Positions 33,376-44,121 of a DNA stretch of 64,000 nt are shown here, piece after piece (position 1 is the stretch's first letter; each line of letters begins with the position of its first letter). The notes beneath the pieces were generated by a model. That model did no database searches and was not told where the DNA came from. It worked only from the letters and a program-made list of their open reading frames with translations. Source of the DNA: an uncultured Prevotellaceae bacterium (lineage in GTDB: Bacteria > Bacteroidota > Bacteroidia > Bacteroidales > Bacteroidaceae); assembly GCA_946415705.1 (NCBI GenBank), contig CAMKTN010000003.1:42134-106133 (forward strand), read 5' to 3'. A program made the translations under genes and the position numbers.

Positions 33376-34225
33376 TACCAGCTCTCAAATACATTCTACT
33401 CCCCTCCCTACAAGGGAGGGGCAGGGGGGAGGGTCTTCGAGAGTCTCCACTTATCTCTTTACCGTGGAACCCTTCCACGTGGATTTTACGGGGCATCTGT
33501 TTTTGGGGGTGCTGGGCAACCATCTGTTGAACGCCGCAGGCAGGCACTCGCATGACAGAGGGTGGGGCATTGACCAGCTGAACGAACGGCACTACACATG
33601 GGTGCTGTCCCGCCTGAGCATCGAGCTCACTGAGATGCCGGCGCAGTATGAGCACGTGGAGGTGGAGACATGGGTGGAGAGCGTCATGAAGCTGTTCACC
33701 GAGCGTAACTTCCTCGTTCGCAACGCCGACGACGGCCGTATCTACGGCTATGCCCGCAGCATCTGGGCGATGATCGATGTGGAGACGCGCCAGCCCTCGG
33801 ACCTCCTGGCACTCAAGGGCGGCGACATCCTGAACTACATCATCCCGGCCGACGAAAAGCCCTGTCCGATAGACAAGTTCAACGCTCGCGTGCGCATGAG
33901 CGATGCGGCGACGGCCGTAGATATTCCCACGCACTACTCCGACGTAGATATCAACGGGCACATCAACAGCATCAAATATATCGAGCACATCCTCGACATT
34001 TTCCCCCGTGAGCAGTTTGAACAGCACCGCATCCGTCGCTTCGACATCGGCTACAAGGTCGAGAGCTATCTGGGCGACACGCTGCATATTAAAAGCGAGA
34101 AGCTGAAGACGAGGGATGGCGAGGTGATGGACAACGAGGACATCGTGGAGATCCGCAAGCATGTAGGCAGCGCGGAGAAGCCCAATGGCGAGGTCGTTGT
34201 GCATGCAAAGGTCGTTTGGGAATGA
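33356..34225 (+). CDS. Acyl-ACP thioesterase with repeat-coded N-terminus
   Basis: 289-residue double hot-dog protein of the FatA/FatB-like acyl-ACP thioesterase family, which releases free fatty acids from acyl carrier protein. Domain one has FTGHLFLGVLGNHLLNAAG and WVLSRLSIELTEMP; domain two has THYSDVDINGHINSIKYIEHIL, containing the catalytic-type Asp/Asn/His set. The first 27 residues (NNTSSQIHSTPLPTREGQGG) come from the palindrome at 33391-33433 and are not family sequence; ATG 33356 or 33368 are the possible starts. This gene commonly sits between ilvN and ilvC in Bacteroides-type genomes, which supports the view that DUF559 was inserted. Confidence 0.88.
   Translation: MNISMNNTSSQIHSTPLPTREGQGGGSSRVSTYLFTVEPFHVDFTGHLFLGVLGNHLLNAAGRHSHDRGWGIDQLNERHYTWVLSRLSIELTEMPAQYEHVEVETWVESVMKLFTERNFLVRNADDGRIYGYARSIWAMIDVETRQPSDLLALKGGDILNYIIPADEKPCPIDKFNARVRMSDAATAVDIPTHYSDVDINGHINSIKYIEHILDIFPREQFEQHRIRRFDIGYKVESYLGDTLHIKSEKLKTRDGEVMDNEDIVEIRKHVGSAEKPNGEVVVHAKVVWE
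33391..33433. repeat. GC palindrome, forward orientation, in thioesterase 5' end
   Basis: Same 43 bp as at 32369-32411, in frame with the thioesterase. Confidence 0.9.
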
Positions 34226-34309
34226 CCGAAGGAACTGACATTCGTCAACAAAATCGGCGCAAAGACTAAAAAACATACGCTCGCGGGCACGTCCTTACAA
34301 TAAAAAGGT

Positions 34310-34317
34310 TACCTTTG
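34310..34317 (+). promoter_or_regulatory. Bacteroidetes -7 element for ilvC
   Basis: TACCTTTG, 67 bp before the ilvC ATG. Suggests ilvC can be transcribed separately. Confidence 0.6.
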
Positions 34318-34384
34318 TGCCCGTTTCGTGGACATAAGCATTCCACACAGTACGCTACACATACAACTTTAAACGAAATATACA

Positions 34385-35428
34385 ATGGCTAAAATGAATT
34401 TTGGCGGCGTCATCGAGGAAGTCATGACCCGCGAGGAGTTCCCCCTGGAGAAGGCACGTGAGGTGCTGAAGAACGAGACCATCGCCGTGCTCGGCTACGG
34501 CGTACAGGGCCCTGGACAGGCTTGTAACCTGCGCGACAACGGCTTCAACGTCATCGTAGGCCAGCGTCAGGGTAAGACCTATGACAAGGCTGTCGCCGAC
34601 GGTTGGGTGCCGGGCGAGACGCTCTTCTCCCTCGAAGAGGCTGCCCAGCGCGGCACGATCGTCTGCCTGCTGCTCTCCGACGCTGCTCAGATGCAGCTGT
34701 GGCCCACGATCAAGCCCTATCTCACAGCCGGCAAGACCTTGTATTTCTCTCATGGCTTCGCTATCACCTGGAACGACCGCACCGGTGTGGTTCCTCCCAA
34801 GGATATCGACGTCATCATGGTGGCTCCCAAGGGCAGCGGCACCAGCCTGCGCACGATGTTCCTCGAGGGTCGCGGCCTGAACAGCAGCTATGCCATCTAT
34901 CAGGATGCCACCGGCAAGGCACTGGAGAAGGTGCTCGCCTTCGGTATCGGTATCGGCAGCGGCTATCTCTTCGAGACCACCTTCCAGCGCGAGGCTACCA
35001 GTGACCTCACCGGCGAGCGCGGTTCGCTGATGGGTGCTATCCAGGGTCTGCTCCTGGCTCAGTACGAGGTGCTGCGCGAGAACGGCCATTCACCCTCTGA
35101 GGCTTTCAACGAGACCGTTGAGGAGCTGACACAGAGCCTTGGCCCGCTCTTCGCACAGAAGGGTATGGACTGGATGTACGCCAACTGCTCCACCACCGCA
35201 CAGCGCGGCGCCCTCGACTGGATGGGGCCGTTCCACGATGCCATCAAGCCCGTCGTGGAGAAGCTCTACGCCAGCGTGAAGAGCGGCCACGAGGCACAGA
35301 TCAGCATCGACAGCAACAGCAAGCCCGACTATCGTGAGGGTCTTGAGAAGGAGCTCGCCGCCCTGCGCGAGAGCGAGATGTGGCGCACCGCAGCTGTCGT
35401 TCGTAAGTTGCGCCCCGAGAATAACTGA
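34385..35428 (+). CDS. ilvC: Ketol-acid reductoisomerase
   Basis: NADPH-dependent isomeroreductase (347 residues) of the branched-chain pathway, acting on acetolactate and acetohydroxybutyrate. The Rossmann motif is AVLGYGVQGPGQACNLRDNG and the specificity loop VGQRQGKTYDKA follows. Metal-site helices GERGSLMGAIQGLLLAQYEVL are present. Short class I protein. The stop overlaps the next ATG by one base (TGATG). Confidence 0.95.
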   Translation: MAKMNFGGVIEEVMTREEFPLEKAREVLKNETIAVLGYGVQGPGQACNLRDNGFNVIVGQRQGKTYDKAVADGWVPGETLFSLEEAAQRGTIVCLLLSDAAQMQLWPTIKPYLTAGKTLYFSHGFAITWNDRTGVVPPKDIDVIMVAPKGSGTSLRTMFLEGRGLNSSYAIYQDATGKALEKVLAFGIGIGSGYLFETTFQREATSDLTGERGSLMGAIQGLLLAQYEVLRENGHSPSEAFNETVEELTQSLGPLFAQKGMDWMYANCSTTAQRGALDWMGPFHDAIKPVVEKLYASVKSGHEAQISIDSNSKPDYREGLEKELAALRESEMWRTAAVVRKLRPENN

Positions 35429-36375
35429 TGTACCTCCGGCGTCCTGATCGCCGCTACCTCATCATCTTCCTGATTGTCGGCCTCGCGATATGGGCTGGCG
35501 TGCTATTGGACCGCTGGCTGTTGCAGCCGCGGGAGGGTGAGGAGCTGCTGAGGATTGAGGAGCTGGCGGAAGCCAACAGGCCCGCCGCAGATAGTACCTC
35601 CTCTGTTTCCGTTCGAGCGGACGGGAACAGAGGAGGGTTGTATTTACCCGAGACCTTTGCCTTCGACCCCAACACGGCCGACTCGGCGACGCTCGTGCGG
35701 CTGGGGCTGGCGGCGTGGCAGGCGCGGGCTGTCCTGCACTACCGTGAGCATGGAGGGCGCTACCATCGCGCCGAGGACTTCAAACGCGTGCCGGGCATGA
35801 CGCCGGAGGTCTATGAGCGGCTGGCGCCGGTGATACGCATCGCGCGGCAGTTCCAGACCTACGAGGATCTCGGCGAACTGGAGGTTGACGCAGAGGAGGC
35901 TCGCGCGCGTCGCCATGTCAGGGATTCCCTGCATCAGCAGCGCCGCGATTCCATAGCGGCGCTGGGGCGGCCTCAGAAGTTCCGCGAGATGGTCATCCTG
36001 GAGCTGAACACGGCAGACAGCCTGACGCTGCAGCGCATCCCCGGCATAGGACCGCTGCGCGCACAGAAGATTGTGGAGTACCGCGAGCGTCTGGGCGGCT
36101 TCTGGAGCGTCAGCCAGCTGGCGGAGCTGCAGGTGGTGCCCAACGAGGTAGCCCCGTGGCTGCGCGTGAACAAGAGGTTGATGAAGAAACTGAACGTGAA
36201 CACGATGAGCGTGGCCGAGCTGGCTCGCCATCCTTACATGGGCTTTGCCCGTGCCAAGGCCATCGCCGAATACCGGCGAGTGCACGGGCGCATTCCTAAC
36301 CTGGCGGTGCTGAAGCAGCTTCCGCATTTCACGGAAGCTGCCGTGGGCCGTCTGGAACCGTACCTGGAATATTAA
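35428..36375 (+). CDS. ComEA-like helix-hairpin-helix protein, membrane anchored
   Basis: 315 residues with one N-terminal membrane segment (YLIIFLIVGLAIWAGVLL) and three HhH units: FDPNTADSATLVRLGLAAWQ, LELNTADSLTLQRIPGIGPL and LNVNTMSVAELARHPYMGFA. The HhH tandem suggests DNA binding on the outer face of the membrane, as in ComEA, though no competence gene is nearby. Residues about 55-71 (SSVSVRADGNRGG) are encoded by a 43-bp palindrome (35596-35638) in the linker between membrane segment and first HhH. Coupled to ilvC by TGATG. Confidence 0.8.
   Translation: MYLRRPDRRYLIIFLIVGLAIWAGVLLDRWLLQPREGEELLRIEELAEANRPAADSTSSVSVRADGNRGGLYLPETFAFDPNTADSATLVRLGLAAWQARAVLHYREHGGRYHRAEDFKRVPGMTPEVYERLAPVIRIARQFQTYEDLGELEVDAEEARARRHVRDSLHQQRRDSIAALGRPQKFREMVILELNTADSLTLQRIPGIGPLRAQKIVEYRERLGGFWSVSQLAELQVVPNEVAPWLRVNKRLMKKLNVNTMSVAELARHPYMGFARAKAIAEYRRVHGRIPNLAVLKQLPHFTEAAVGRLEPYLEY
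35596..35638. repeat. GC-rich palindrome inside the HhH gene
   Basis: ACCTCCTCTGTTTCCGT and ACGGGAACAGAGGAGGGT pair nearly perfectly around TCGAGCGG. Its sequence differs from the CCCTCCCT family, so it is a separate palindrome type. Confidence 0.85.
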
Positions 36376-36530
36376 AGAAACTCTTCAGGCGCAACTTCCA
36401 TCACATGGCCGTTGCGTGCCACGATGAGCGTGGAGTGGAAAAGTCGGGAGCGCTCCACGAGTCGCTTCTGCGCGAGCACGATACCTTCGTCAATGCGTCG
36501 CTGCATATCGATTATCTCTCGTTCATTCAT
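36372..36530 (-). CDS. Small 52-residue protein downstream of zeta-like toxin
   Basis: Begins MNEREIIDMQRRIDEGIVLA and ends NGHVMEVAPEEFL. Its ATG overlaps the last codons of the zeta-toxin-like gene by 8 bp, so the two are translationally coupled. Charged and helical, no recognisable domain. Position suggests a dedicated partner, possibly the antitoxin, although classical PezA/epsilon antitoxins precede the toxin. Unknown family; judged real from the tight overlap and sensible composition. Confidence 0.6.
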   Translation of the reverse strand: MNEREIIDMQRRIDEGIVLAQKRLVERSRLFHSTLIVARNGHVMEVAPEEFL

Positions 36531-37128
36531 GGCTCTCAGCTTTTGCGTAAGTGTTATACAAACGGTAGTATTTCTCCTCGTCCACGATGCTGAGGCGCTC
36601 GTTCTTCCAGCCGTAGGCAATCTTCTCGCCCGGGATGTTGGAGTTGTCGTAGAGTGTCCAATAGTCGCAGATGGGCGTGTAGAGCTGGAAAAAGTTCTGC
36701 AGGCCTGCATCGTAGCGGCGCGTGATGACATCGGTGGGAATATTGTGGCCGCCGAGGCTGACGCGCTTGGCCACGCGCGCGATGGCTTGCTCGGGCGTGG
36801 AGAGCGAGAAGAAGAGAAGGGTGACGAAATAGCCACGCTTCTGCGCGCGCTGGATGAGGTTGACATAGGAGCGTGTGGCCAGGGTGGTCTCGAAGGCGAA
36901 GGTCTCGCCCTCTTTCAGCAGGTACAGCACGCGGTCGATCATCAGGCGGCCCGCCTGAATGGCCACGCCCTCGGGGTTGAAGGGCGAGAGACCCTTGGCA
37001 ATCTCGTCGGCATTGACGAATTCGCGGCAGTTGAGCATCTCGGGCAAGACCGTGAACGAAGCCGTCGTCTTGCCCGCGCCATTGCAGCCGGCGATGATGT
37101 ATAGGTGTAGTCGGTTTATGTCTGCCAT
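36523..37128 (-). CDS. Zeta-toxin-family P-loop kinase
   Basis: 201 residues with Walker A AGCNGAGKTTAS (about residues 13-24) and the zeta family order: FVNADEIAKGLSPFNPEG (base/substrate aspartate region), FAFETTLATRSYVN, FFSLSTPEQAIARVAKRV and GHNIPTDVITRRYDAGL. Zeta toxins phosphorylate UDP-N-acetylglucosamine and block cell-wall synthesis, but many chromosomal members of this wider family lack shown toxicity. The promoter TACTTTTGT at 37165-37173 precedes it; a 52-residue ORF follows with overlap. No upstream antitoxin gene is present. Confidence 0.82.
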   Translation of the reverse strand: MADINRLHLYIIAGCNGAGKTTASFTVLPEMLNCREFVNADEIAKGLSPFNPEGVAIQAGRLMIDRVLYLLKEGETFAFETTLATRSYVNLIQRAQKRGYFVTLLFFSLSTPEQAIARVAKRVSLGGHNIPTDVITRRYDAGLQNFFQLYTPICDYWTLYDNSNIPGEKIAYGWKNERLSIVDEEKYYRLYNTYAKAESHE

Positions 37129-37164
37129 GCGTTTGTGGACAGTTAAAGGTGATAGGTTACGAGG

Positions 37165-37173
37165 ACAAAAGTA
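37165..37173 (-). promoter_or_regulatory. Bacteroidetes -7 element for zeta-like unit
   Basis: Reads TACTTTTGT on the minus strand, 37 bp upstream of the zeta-like start. Confidence 0.65.
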
Positions 37174-37249
37174 AGTATTTTAGTTGATAGTTGGTCGTTG
37201 ATTGTTGAGAGTTGGGGGCGGAATTATTTATTTTTCACTTTTTGCTCTC

Positions 37250-37933
37250 TCATTTTTCACTTTTTAAGAGGTCGGGGCGCAGGCGCTTCGTGCGTTCCAG
37301 CGATTGCTGCAGCTCCCACTCCTTGATCTTGGCCTCGTGGCCGGAGAGGAGGATGTCGGGCACCTTCCAGCCGCGATAGTCGGCGGGACGCGTATAGACG
37401 GGTGCCGCCAGCAGGTTGTCCTGGAAGGAGTCGGAGAGGGCGCTCTGCTCGTCGCCAATGACACCAGGGACGATGCGCACGATGGCGTCGGCCATCACGG
37501 CTGCCGCCAGCTCGCCGCCCGTGAGGACATAGTCACCGATGCTTACCTCCTTGGTAATCAGGTGCTCACGGATGCGGTAGTCAATGCCTTTGTAGTGGCC
37601 GCAGAGGATGATGATGTTCTCGCAGAGGGACAGCTCGTTGGCCATGGGCTGGTCGAACTGCTCGCCGTCGGGTGTGGTGAAGATGATCTGGTCGTAGTGG
37701 CGCTCGGCCGTGAGGGCGCTGATGCAGCGGTCGATGGGCTCACACTGCATCACCATGCCGGCGAAGCCCCCGAAGGGGTAGTCGTCGATACGGCGGTCCT
37801 TGCGCACGGCGTAGTCGCGCAGGTTGTGCAGATGTATTTCCACAAGCCCTTTCTTCTGGGCGCGGCCGAGGATGCTCTCCTGCAGGAAGCCCTCGATGAG
37901 TTGCGGGATGACGGTGATGATGTCTATGCGCAT
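37250..37933 (-). CDS. trmD: tRNA (guanine37-N1)-methyltransferase
   Basis: SPOUT methyltransferase (227 residues) that makes m1G37 in tRNAs reading CNN and GGN-type codons. [47 protein letters not shown] and the trefoil-knot region [19 protein letters not shown] are present. ATG 37933 lies 2 bp after the SNF2 stop; ATG 37942 (MVTMRID) would overlap that gene by 7 bp. Both imply coupling to the helicase gene. Confidence 0.95.
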   Translation of the reverse strand: MRIDIITVIPQLIEGFLQESILGRAQKKGLVEIHLHNLRDYAVRKDRRIDDYPFGGFAGMVMQCEPIDRCISALTAERHYDQIIFTTPDGEQFDQPMANELSLCENIIILCGHYKGIDYRIREHLITKEVSIGDYVLTGGELAAAVMADAIVRIVPGVIGDEQSALSDSFQDNLLAAPVYTRPADYRGWKVPDILLSGHEAKIKEWELQQSLERTKRLRPDLLKSEK

Positions 37934-37935
37934 GG

Positions 37936-40900
37936 TTACCATTGGTTGGACAGCATTTCGAGCATGTCTTTTGCTGTCAGTTTGTAGTTCTTGTCGGCAC
38001 CCTCCAGGAGGCTGTCGGAGAGGGCGCGCTTGCTCTCGTGCAGGCGCAGGATCTTCTCCTCGATGGTGTGGTGGCTGATGAGGTGATAGACGGTGACGGC
38101 CTGCTTCTGTCCGATGCGATAGGCGCGGTCGGTGGCCTGCTGTTCGATGGCGGGGTTCCACCACGGGTCGAGGTGGATGACATAGTTGGCGGCTGTCAGG
38201 TTGAGGCCCACGCCACCGGCCTTAAGGCTGATGAGGAAGATGGGACTCTTGCCTTTCTGGAAGTCGGAGACCAGCTGCTCGCGCTGCTTCAGGGTGACGT
38301 TGCCGTCGAGATAGAGGAACGGCAGCTTGGCTTCCTTGAGCGTTCGAGCGATAATTTGAAGGAATGAGGTGAACTGGCTGAATACGAGTACGCTATGGCC
38401 GCCTTCGATAATGTTCTGCACGAGCTCCATAAAGGCGTTGACCTTGCTGGAACCATCCATCCAGGCGTTGTTCGTGAGCTCGGGTGAGCATGCCGTGCGG
38501 CGCAGGCGTGTGAGCTCTGCCAGGGCGTTGACGGTGAGCTGGTCGCCCTCCTCCTTGAAGCGCTGCTCGGCCTCGCGGCGAATGACTTCGTAGTAAGCCA
38601 TCTCGTCTTCGGTGAGTTCCACGTCGATGGTGATCTCCGTCTTCTCCGGCAGCTCCTTGACCACCGCCTGCTTCGTGCGGCGTAGCATGAAGGGAGCCAC
38701 CAGCGCCTGTAGCTGTTGTTGGCGTTCGGTGTCCTGAAGGTTCTCGATGGGGATGATGAACTTCTGATGGAACTGCTCGTAGGTGCCGAGCAGGCCGGGG
38801 TTGATGAACTGGAAGAGGTTCCAGAGTTCGCCCAGGTGGTTCTGCACGGGGGTACCCGTAAGGATAATGCGGTGCGAGGCGAGCAGTTTCATGCATACAG
38901 CACTTGTCTTGGTGCCTCGGTTCTTGATGTTGTGCGCCTCGTCGAGCACGACCGTGTTCCATTTCTTCTTGGTGATGAACTCCTGAATGGGCGACAGCAG
39001 GCCGTAGGTGGCGAGGACGACATCACCGCGAGTGACCTTTTCGATGGTAACGCGGCGGTCGAAACAGTCGTTGAGGTTGAAGATGTGCAACGTGGGCGCG
39101 AAGCGCTGCAGCTCGTTGCGCCAGTTGCTGATGACGCTGGCCGGAGCCACCACCAGTGCGGCACCCTCCTTGGCGTGTGCCAGCAGGAAGGCGATGGTCT
39201 GCACGGTCTTACCCAGACCCATATCGTCGGCCAGACAGGCACCGGCCTCCCATTCACCCAGTCGCATCATCCAGTGGAAACCATCCAGCTGGTAGGGGCG
39301 CAGCGTGGCCTGCAGATTCTTGGGCGGTGCGAAGTCTTTTTCGTCGGCCTGTTGGATGCGGTCGCGCAGCTGGACGAGGTCGTCGCTGTGATGGATATCT
39401 ATCTCGCCGTTCACGAGTTGTGCCAGCACGCCACTCTGCAGCATCGGGACGGCAGGCTTGTTGTTCTCCAGTGTCGTGATGCTCTCCAGCGCGTCCAGCT
39501 GCTTGCGCAGCTTTTCCGACAGCCACAGGTAGTCGCCGTTCTGCAGCTGCACGTAGCCGCCGTGGCTGCTGGCGAGGGCTTGCAGTAGCTGTTGCGCCGT
39601 GAGGATGGAGTTGTCAGAGAGATGAACCTGACCCTCCACCTCGAACCAGCGGCCACGGGGCGTGAGGGAGATGTTCCAGTCGCCGCGCTGCGCTGTATGC
39701 ATGCGCAGGCGTTCGCCCTCGGGCCACTCCACGGCACTCATCTCGGGATGGCTGCTCACGAAGGCCAGCAGCTGCAGCACCTGTGGCGTGGAAAGATGTG
39801 CGGCGAGCTTCTCTGACAGCTCGATGCCGTGCTCCTGGCAGTATTGCAGGAGGGTGGTGAGGTTGCGGGCCTCGCCTTCCATGTCACGTTCAATGCGTAC
39901 GCGTCCCGAGGTGTCGTTCTGGTCAATGATGATGGCGTCGCCCTGTGCCGGCGGCAGTGCCATCTTACCGCCCATGAGCGGACGCACGAGGACGTAGGCG
40001 TCGAACATCGTCTGTGTCGTCGGGTCGGGTGTGAGGCGGATAAGGATCTGCGTTTGCGCCTCCAGGGTTTCCAGTTCCTTTTCCTCGGGGAGCAGGTCGC
40101 TGTGAATGTCCGTGATCTGTGAGATGAGCGGCAGCAGTTTCCTGAGTTTCTCCTCGGCTTCGGCGGGGAAGACGGGCACGGTGAGCAGTTCCTGAAGCAG
40201 GTGGCGTTCGCGGTCCGACATCGGGTAGTAGATATAGTGCATCGCAGTGTCGCGGTGATAGACGTTGTTCTGTGAGAACAGGTCCTGAATGGCGACGTTG
40301 GATTGTATTTGGAAGCCGCCGTCAGCCGTGCGCTCCACGATGACATAGGGCTTCTGCTCCTCGATGGTCACGCGGCGGAAAGGCGTCTGTTCCCCAGTAT
40401 AGACGCGGTCAGAGCCCACGAGATGCGGGAGGATCATGCCGACCGTCAGGCGGTTGGCGCCCAGGAAGCGGACGTCAGCCACCACGGCTTGGTCCGTGCG
40501 GTCCATGAAGGGTTCCACACCGCTCATGAAGCGGCCCCAGGCCAGTAGCTTGCCGCTGCCCCAACGGCCATCCTTCAGGCGGTTCTGCTCACGCAACTCA
40601 ACGCTCTCGCCATCGCTCATGATGGTGTACATCACGCGGTGCTCGCCCTCGTCGTCGGGGTCCCTGCGCTTACTCTCTGAGGCAATGAGGCGGTCCAGCA
40701 TCAGCTCCCACGGGTCCTTCATCTTGACGAACGACGACACGGGCTTGGCACCGAAGCTGTTGGTGAGGATCTTCTTCTCGAACTTCTCCAGCTTGATATG
40801 CGCTTGTGCCTCGTGGCGTAGGAACGCAGCCTGCGGTTTGTAGTCGGCGGGCAGGGGCAGGCCGGCCATCGTCGTAGCCAGCAGTTGCACGAGGTGCTGC

Positions 40901-41952
40901 GTCAGTATGTACTCGCGTTCCTCCAAGGCCATGGGGTTCAGCAGACGTGACAGCAGGTCCATATCCGTGCGCTGCAAGGGGTTGGCCAGCGTGTCAGCCA
41001 GCAGGATGGCAGCTCCCATGCGGAATAGGTTGCGCTCCCGCATCAGTTCGGCAAAGGCTGCAAGCGTCTTGCGTGCGTCGTTTTGCTTGGACGTCCACAG
41101 GGCGATGACCCAGTAGAAAGCCACGATGGGGTCTGTGGGGTAGGGGTCGGTGGCCGTCTTGCTCTTGGCTAATTTGTTGTTGGAGGCTTCGTTGAAGATC
41201 TTCATCGCCAGCTCGCTCTTGCCCTGTGCCATCGCATGAACACCCTTCGAGAGATAGTCCGAGGAGGTCATCCGGATGCTGGTGGGCGGTGTGTATTGCC
41301 CCTGAACCACGAAGTTATAGTAGTTGACGAGCCCTTTCATCTCGCGGACGTCGGGGTCGGTGGAGTCGAGCTTGCGCAGGTTCAGCTGGCGCGGAATCAT
41401 CTCTTCCACATCACGGATGTCCTCCTTCATCCATTTGCGCAGGACGGCGGAGAGGAAGGCGGGGAAGTCCATGTCGCGGATCATCGTCACCAGGGGCTCG
41501 TAGCGGCGGTCGTCGGCGAGGCTGATGAGATAGGGTGGGAGAGTGCTGTTGAGCACCATCGGCATCGGGCGCTTGCCGTTATGGCAGATGCGGACGCAGC
41601 GTTGCAGCTCGTCGAACTCGGGGTAGCGCGTCAGCGGCCATTCGTCGAACTCCTTGAACCATTCCGGATGGTTGTCAAGGCCGAAGCGCATCACCTCGCC
41701 GTAGAAGCGGGGGCGGATGAACTGGCGTGCGGGGGAGAAATGATTGGCGGGCTCGTGGACCACGAAGCCTTCTTCGATGAGCGCTGCCGTCAGCAGCGGC
41801 AACTCGCCCAGCATGCAGGCTCCGTGGACGCTCAACTGCACGCGGTCATCATCGGAAAGATGCTGACCGATATATGCGTAAAGGCAAACCAGCTTCTGTT
41901 GTGCCGGCTTGAAAGTCATCAGGTATTGTTGAACTACTGTCATATGATTCAT
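37936..41952 (-). CDS. SNF2-family DEAD/H helicase-like ATPase
   Basis: 1338-residue DNA translocase. The N-terminal 900 or so residues are a Bacteroidetes-type extension; the SNF2 core follows: motif [19 protein letters not shown], motif [26 protein letters not shown], then the C-terminal lobe with [36 protein letters not shown] and the arginine-finger helix [17 protein letters not shown]. No nuclease domain recognised. The promoter TAACTTTGC at 41963-41971 leaves a leader of about 5 nt to ATG 41952 or 14 nt to ATG 41943. Likely role is remodelling protein-DNA complexes; specific function unknown. Confidence 0.88.
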   Translation of the reverse strand: MNHMTVVQQYLMTFKPAQQKLVCLYAYIGQHLSDDDRVQLSVHGACMLGELPLLTAALIEEGFVVHEPANHFSPARQFIRPRFYGEVMRFGLDNHPEWFKEFDEWPLTRYPEFDELQRCVRICHNGKRPMPMVLNSTLPPYLISLADDRRYEPLVTMIRDMDFPAFLSAVLRKWMKEDIRDVEEMIPRQLNLRKLDSTDPDVREMKGLVNYYNFVVQGQYTPPTSIRMTSSDYLSKGVHAMAQGKSELAMKIFNEASNNKLAKSKTATDPYPTDPIVAFYWVIALWTSKQNDARKTLAAFAELMRERNLFRMGAAILLADTLANPLQRTDMDLLSRLLNPMALEEREYILTQHLVQLLATTMAGLPLPADYKPQAAFLRHEAQAHIKLEKFEKKILTNSFGAKPVSSFVKMKDPWELMLDRLIASESKRRDPDDEGEHRVMYTIMSDGESVELREQNRLKDGRWGSGKLLAWGRFMSGVEPFMDRTDQAVVADVRFLGANRLTVGMILPHLVGSDRVYTGEQTPFRRVTIEEQKPYVIVERTADGGFQIQSNVAIQDLFSQNNVYHRDTAMHYIYYPMSDRERHLLQELLTVPVFPAEAEEKLRKLLPLISQITDIHSDLLPEEKELETLEAQTQILIRLTPDPTTQTMFDAYVLVRPLMGGKMALPPAQGDAIIIDQNDTSGRVRIERDMEGEARNLTTLLQYCQEHGIELSEKLAAHLSTPQVLQLLAFVSSHPEMSAVEWPEGERLRMHTAQRGDWNISLTPRGRWFEVEGQVHLSDNSILTAQQLLQALASSHGGYVQLQNGDYLWLSEKLRKQLDALESITTLENNKPAVPMLQSGVLAQLVNGEIDIHHSDDLVQLRDRIQQADEKDFAPPKNLQATLRPYQLDGFHWMMRLGEWEAGACLADDMGLGKTVQTIAFLLAHAKEGAALVVAPASVISNWRNELQRFAPTLHIFNLNDCFDRRVTIEKVTRGDVVLATYGLLSPIQEFITKKKWNTVVLDEAHNIKNRGTKTSAVCMKLLASHRIILTGTPVQNHLGELWNLFQFINPGLLGTYEQFHQKFIIPIENLQDTERQQQLQALVAPFMLRRTKQAVVKELPEKTEITIDVELTEDEMAYYEVIRREAEQRFKEEGDQLTVNALAELTRLRRTACSPELTNNAWMDGSSKVNAFMELVQNIIEGGHSVLVFSQFTSFLQIIARTLKEAKLPFLYLDGNVTLKQREQLVSDFQKGKSPIFLISLKAGGVGLNLTAANYVIHLDPWWNPAIEQQATDRAYRIGQKQAVTVYHLISHHTIEEKILRLHESKRALSDSLLEGADKNYKLTAKDMLEMLSNQW

Positions 41953-41962
41953 ATTTGCGGGT

Positions 41963-41971
41963 GCAAAGTTA
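41963..41971 (-). promoter_or_regulatory. Bacteroidetes -7 element for SNF2/trmD
   Basis: Reads TAACTTTGC on the minus strand. Divergent from the ligA promoter 80 bp away. Confidence 0.7.
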
Positions 41972-41972
41972 A

Positions 41973-44084
<2,112 letters not shown>

Positions 44085-44087
44085 ACA

Positions 44088-44115
44088 ATCAGCCCCGCCA
44101 ATCGGCGGGGCTGAT
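44088..44115. terminator. Hairpin between convergent ligA and acyl-CoA ligase
   Basis: Perfect 12-bp stem ATCAGCCCCGCC / GGCGGGGCTGAT with an AATC loop. Only a weak T-run follows. Confidence 0.75.
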
Positions 44116-44121
44116 GTCTTG

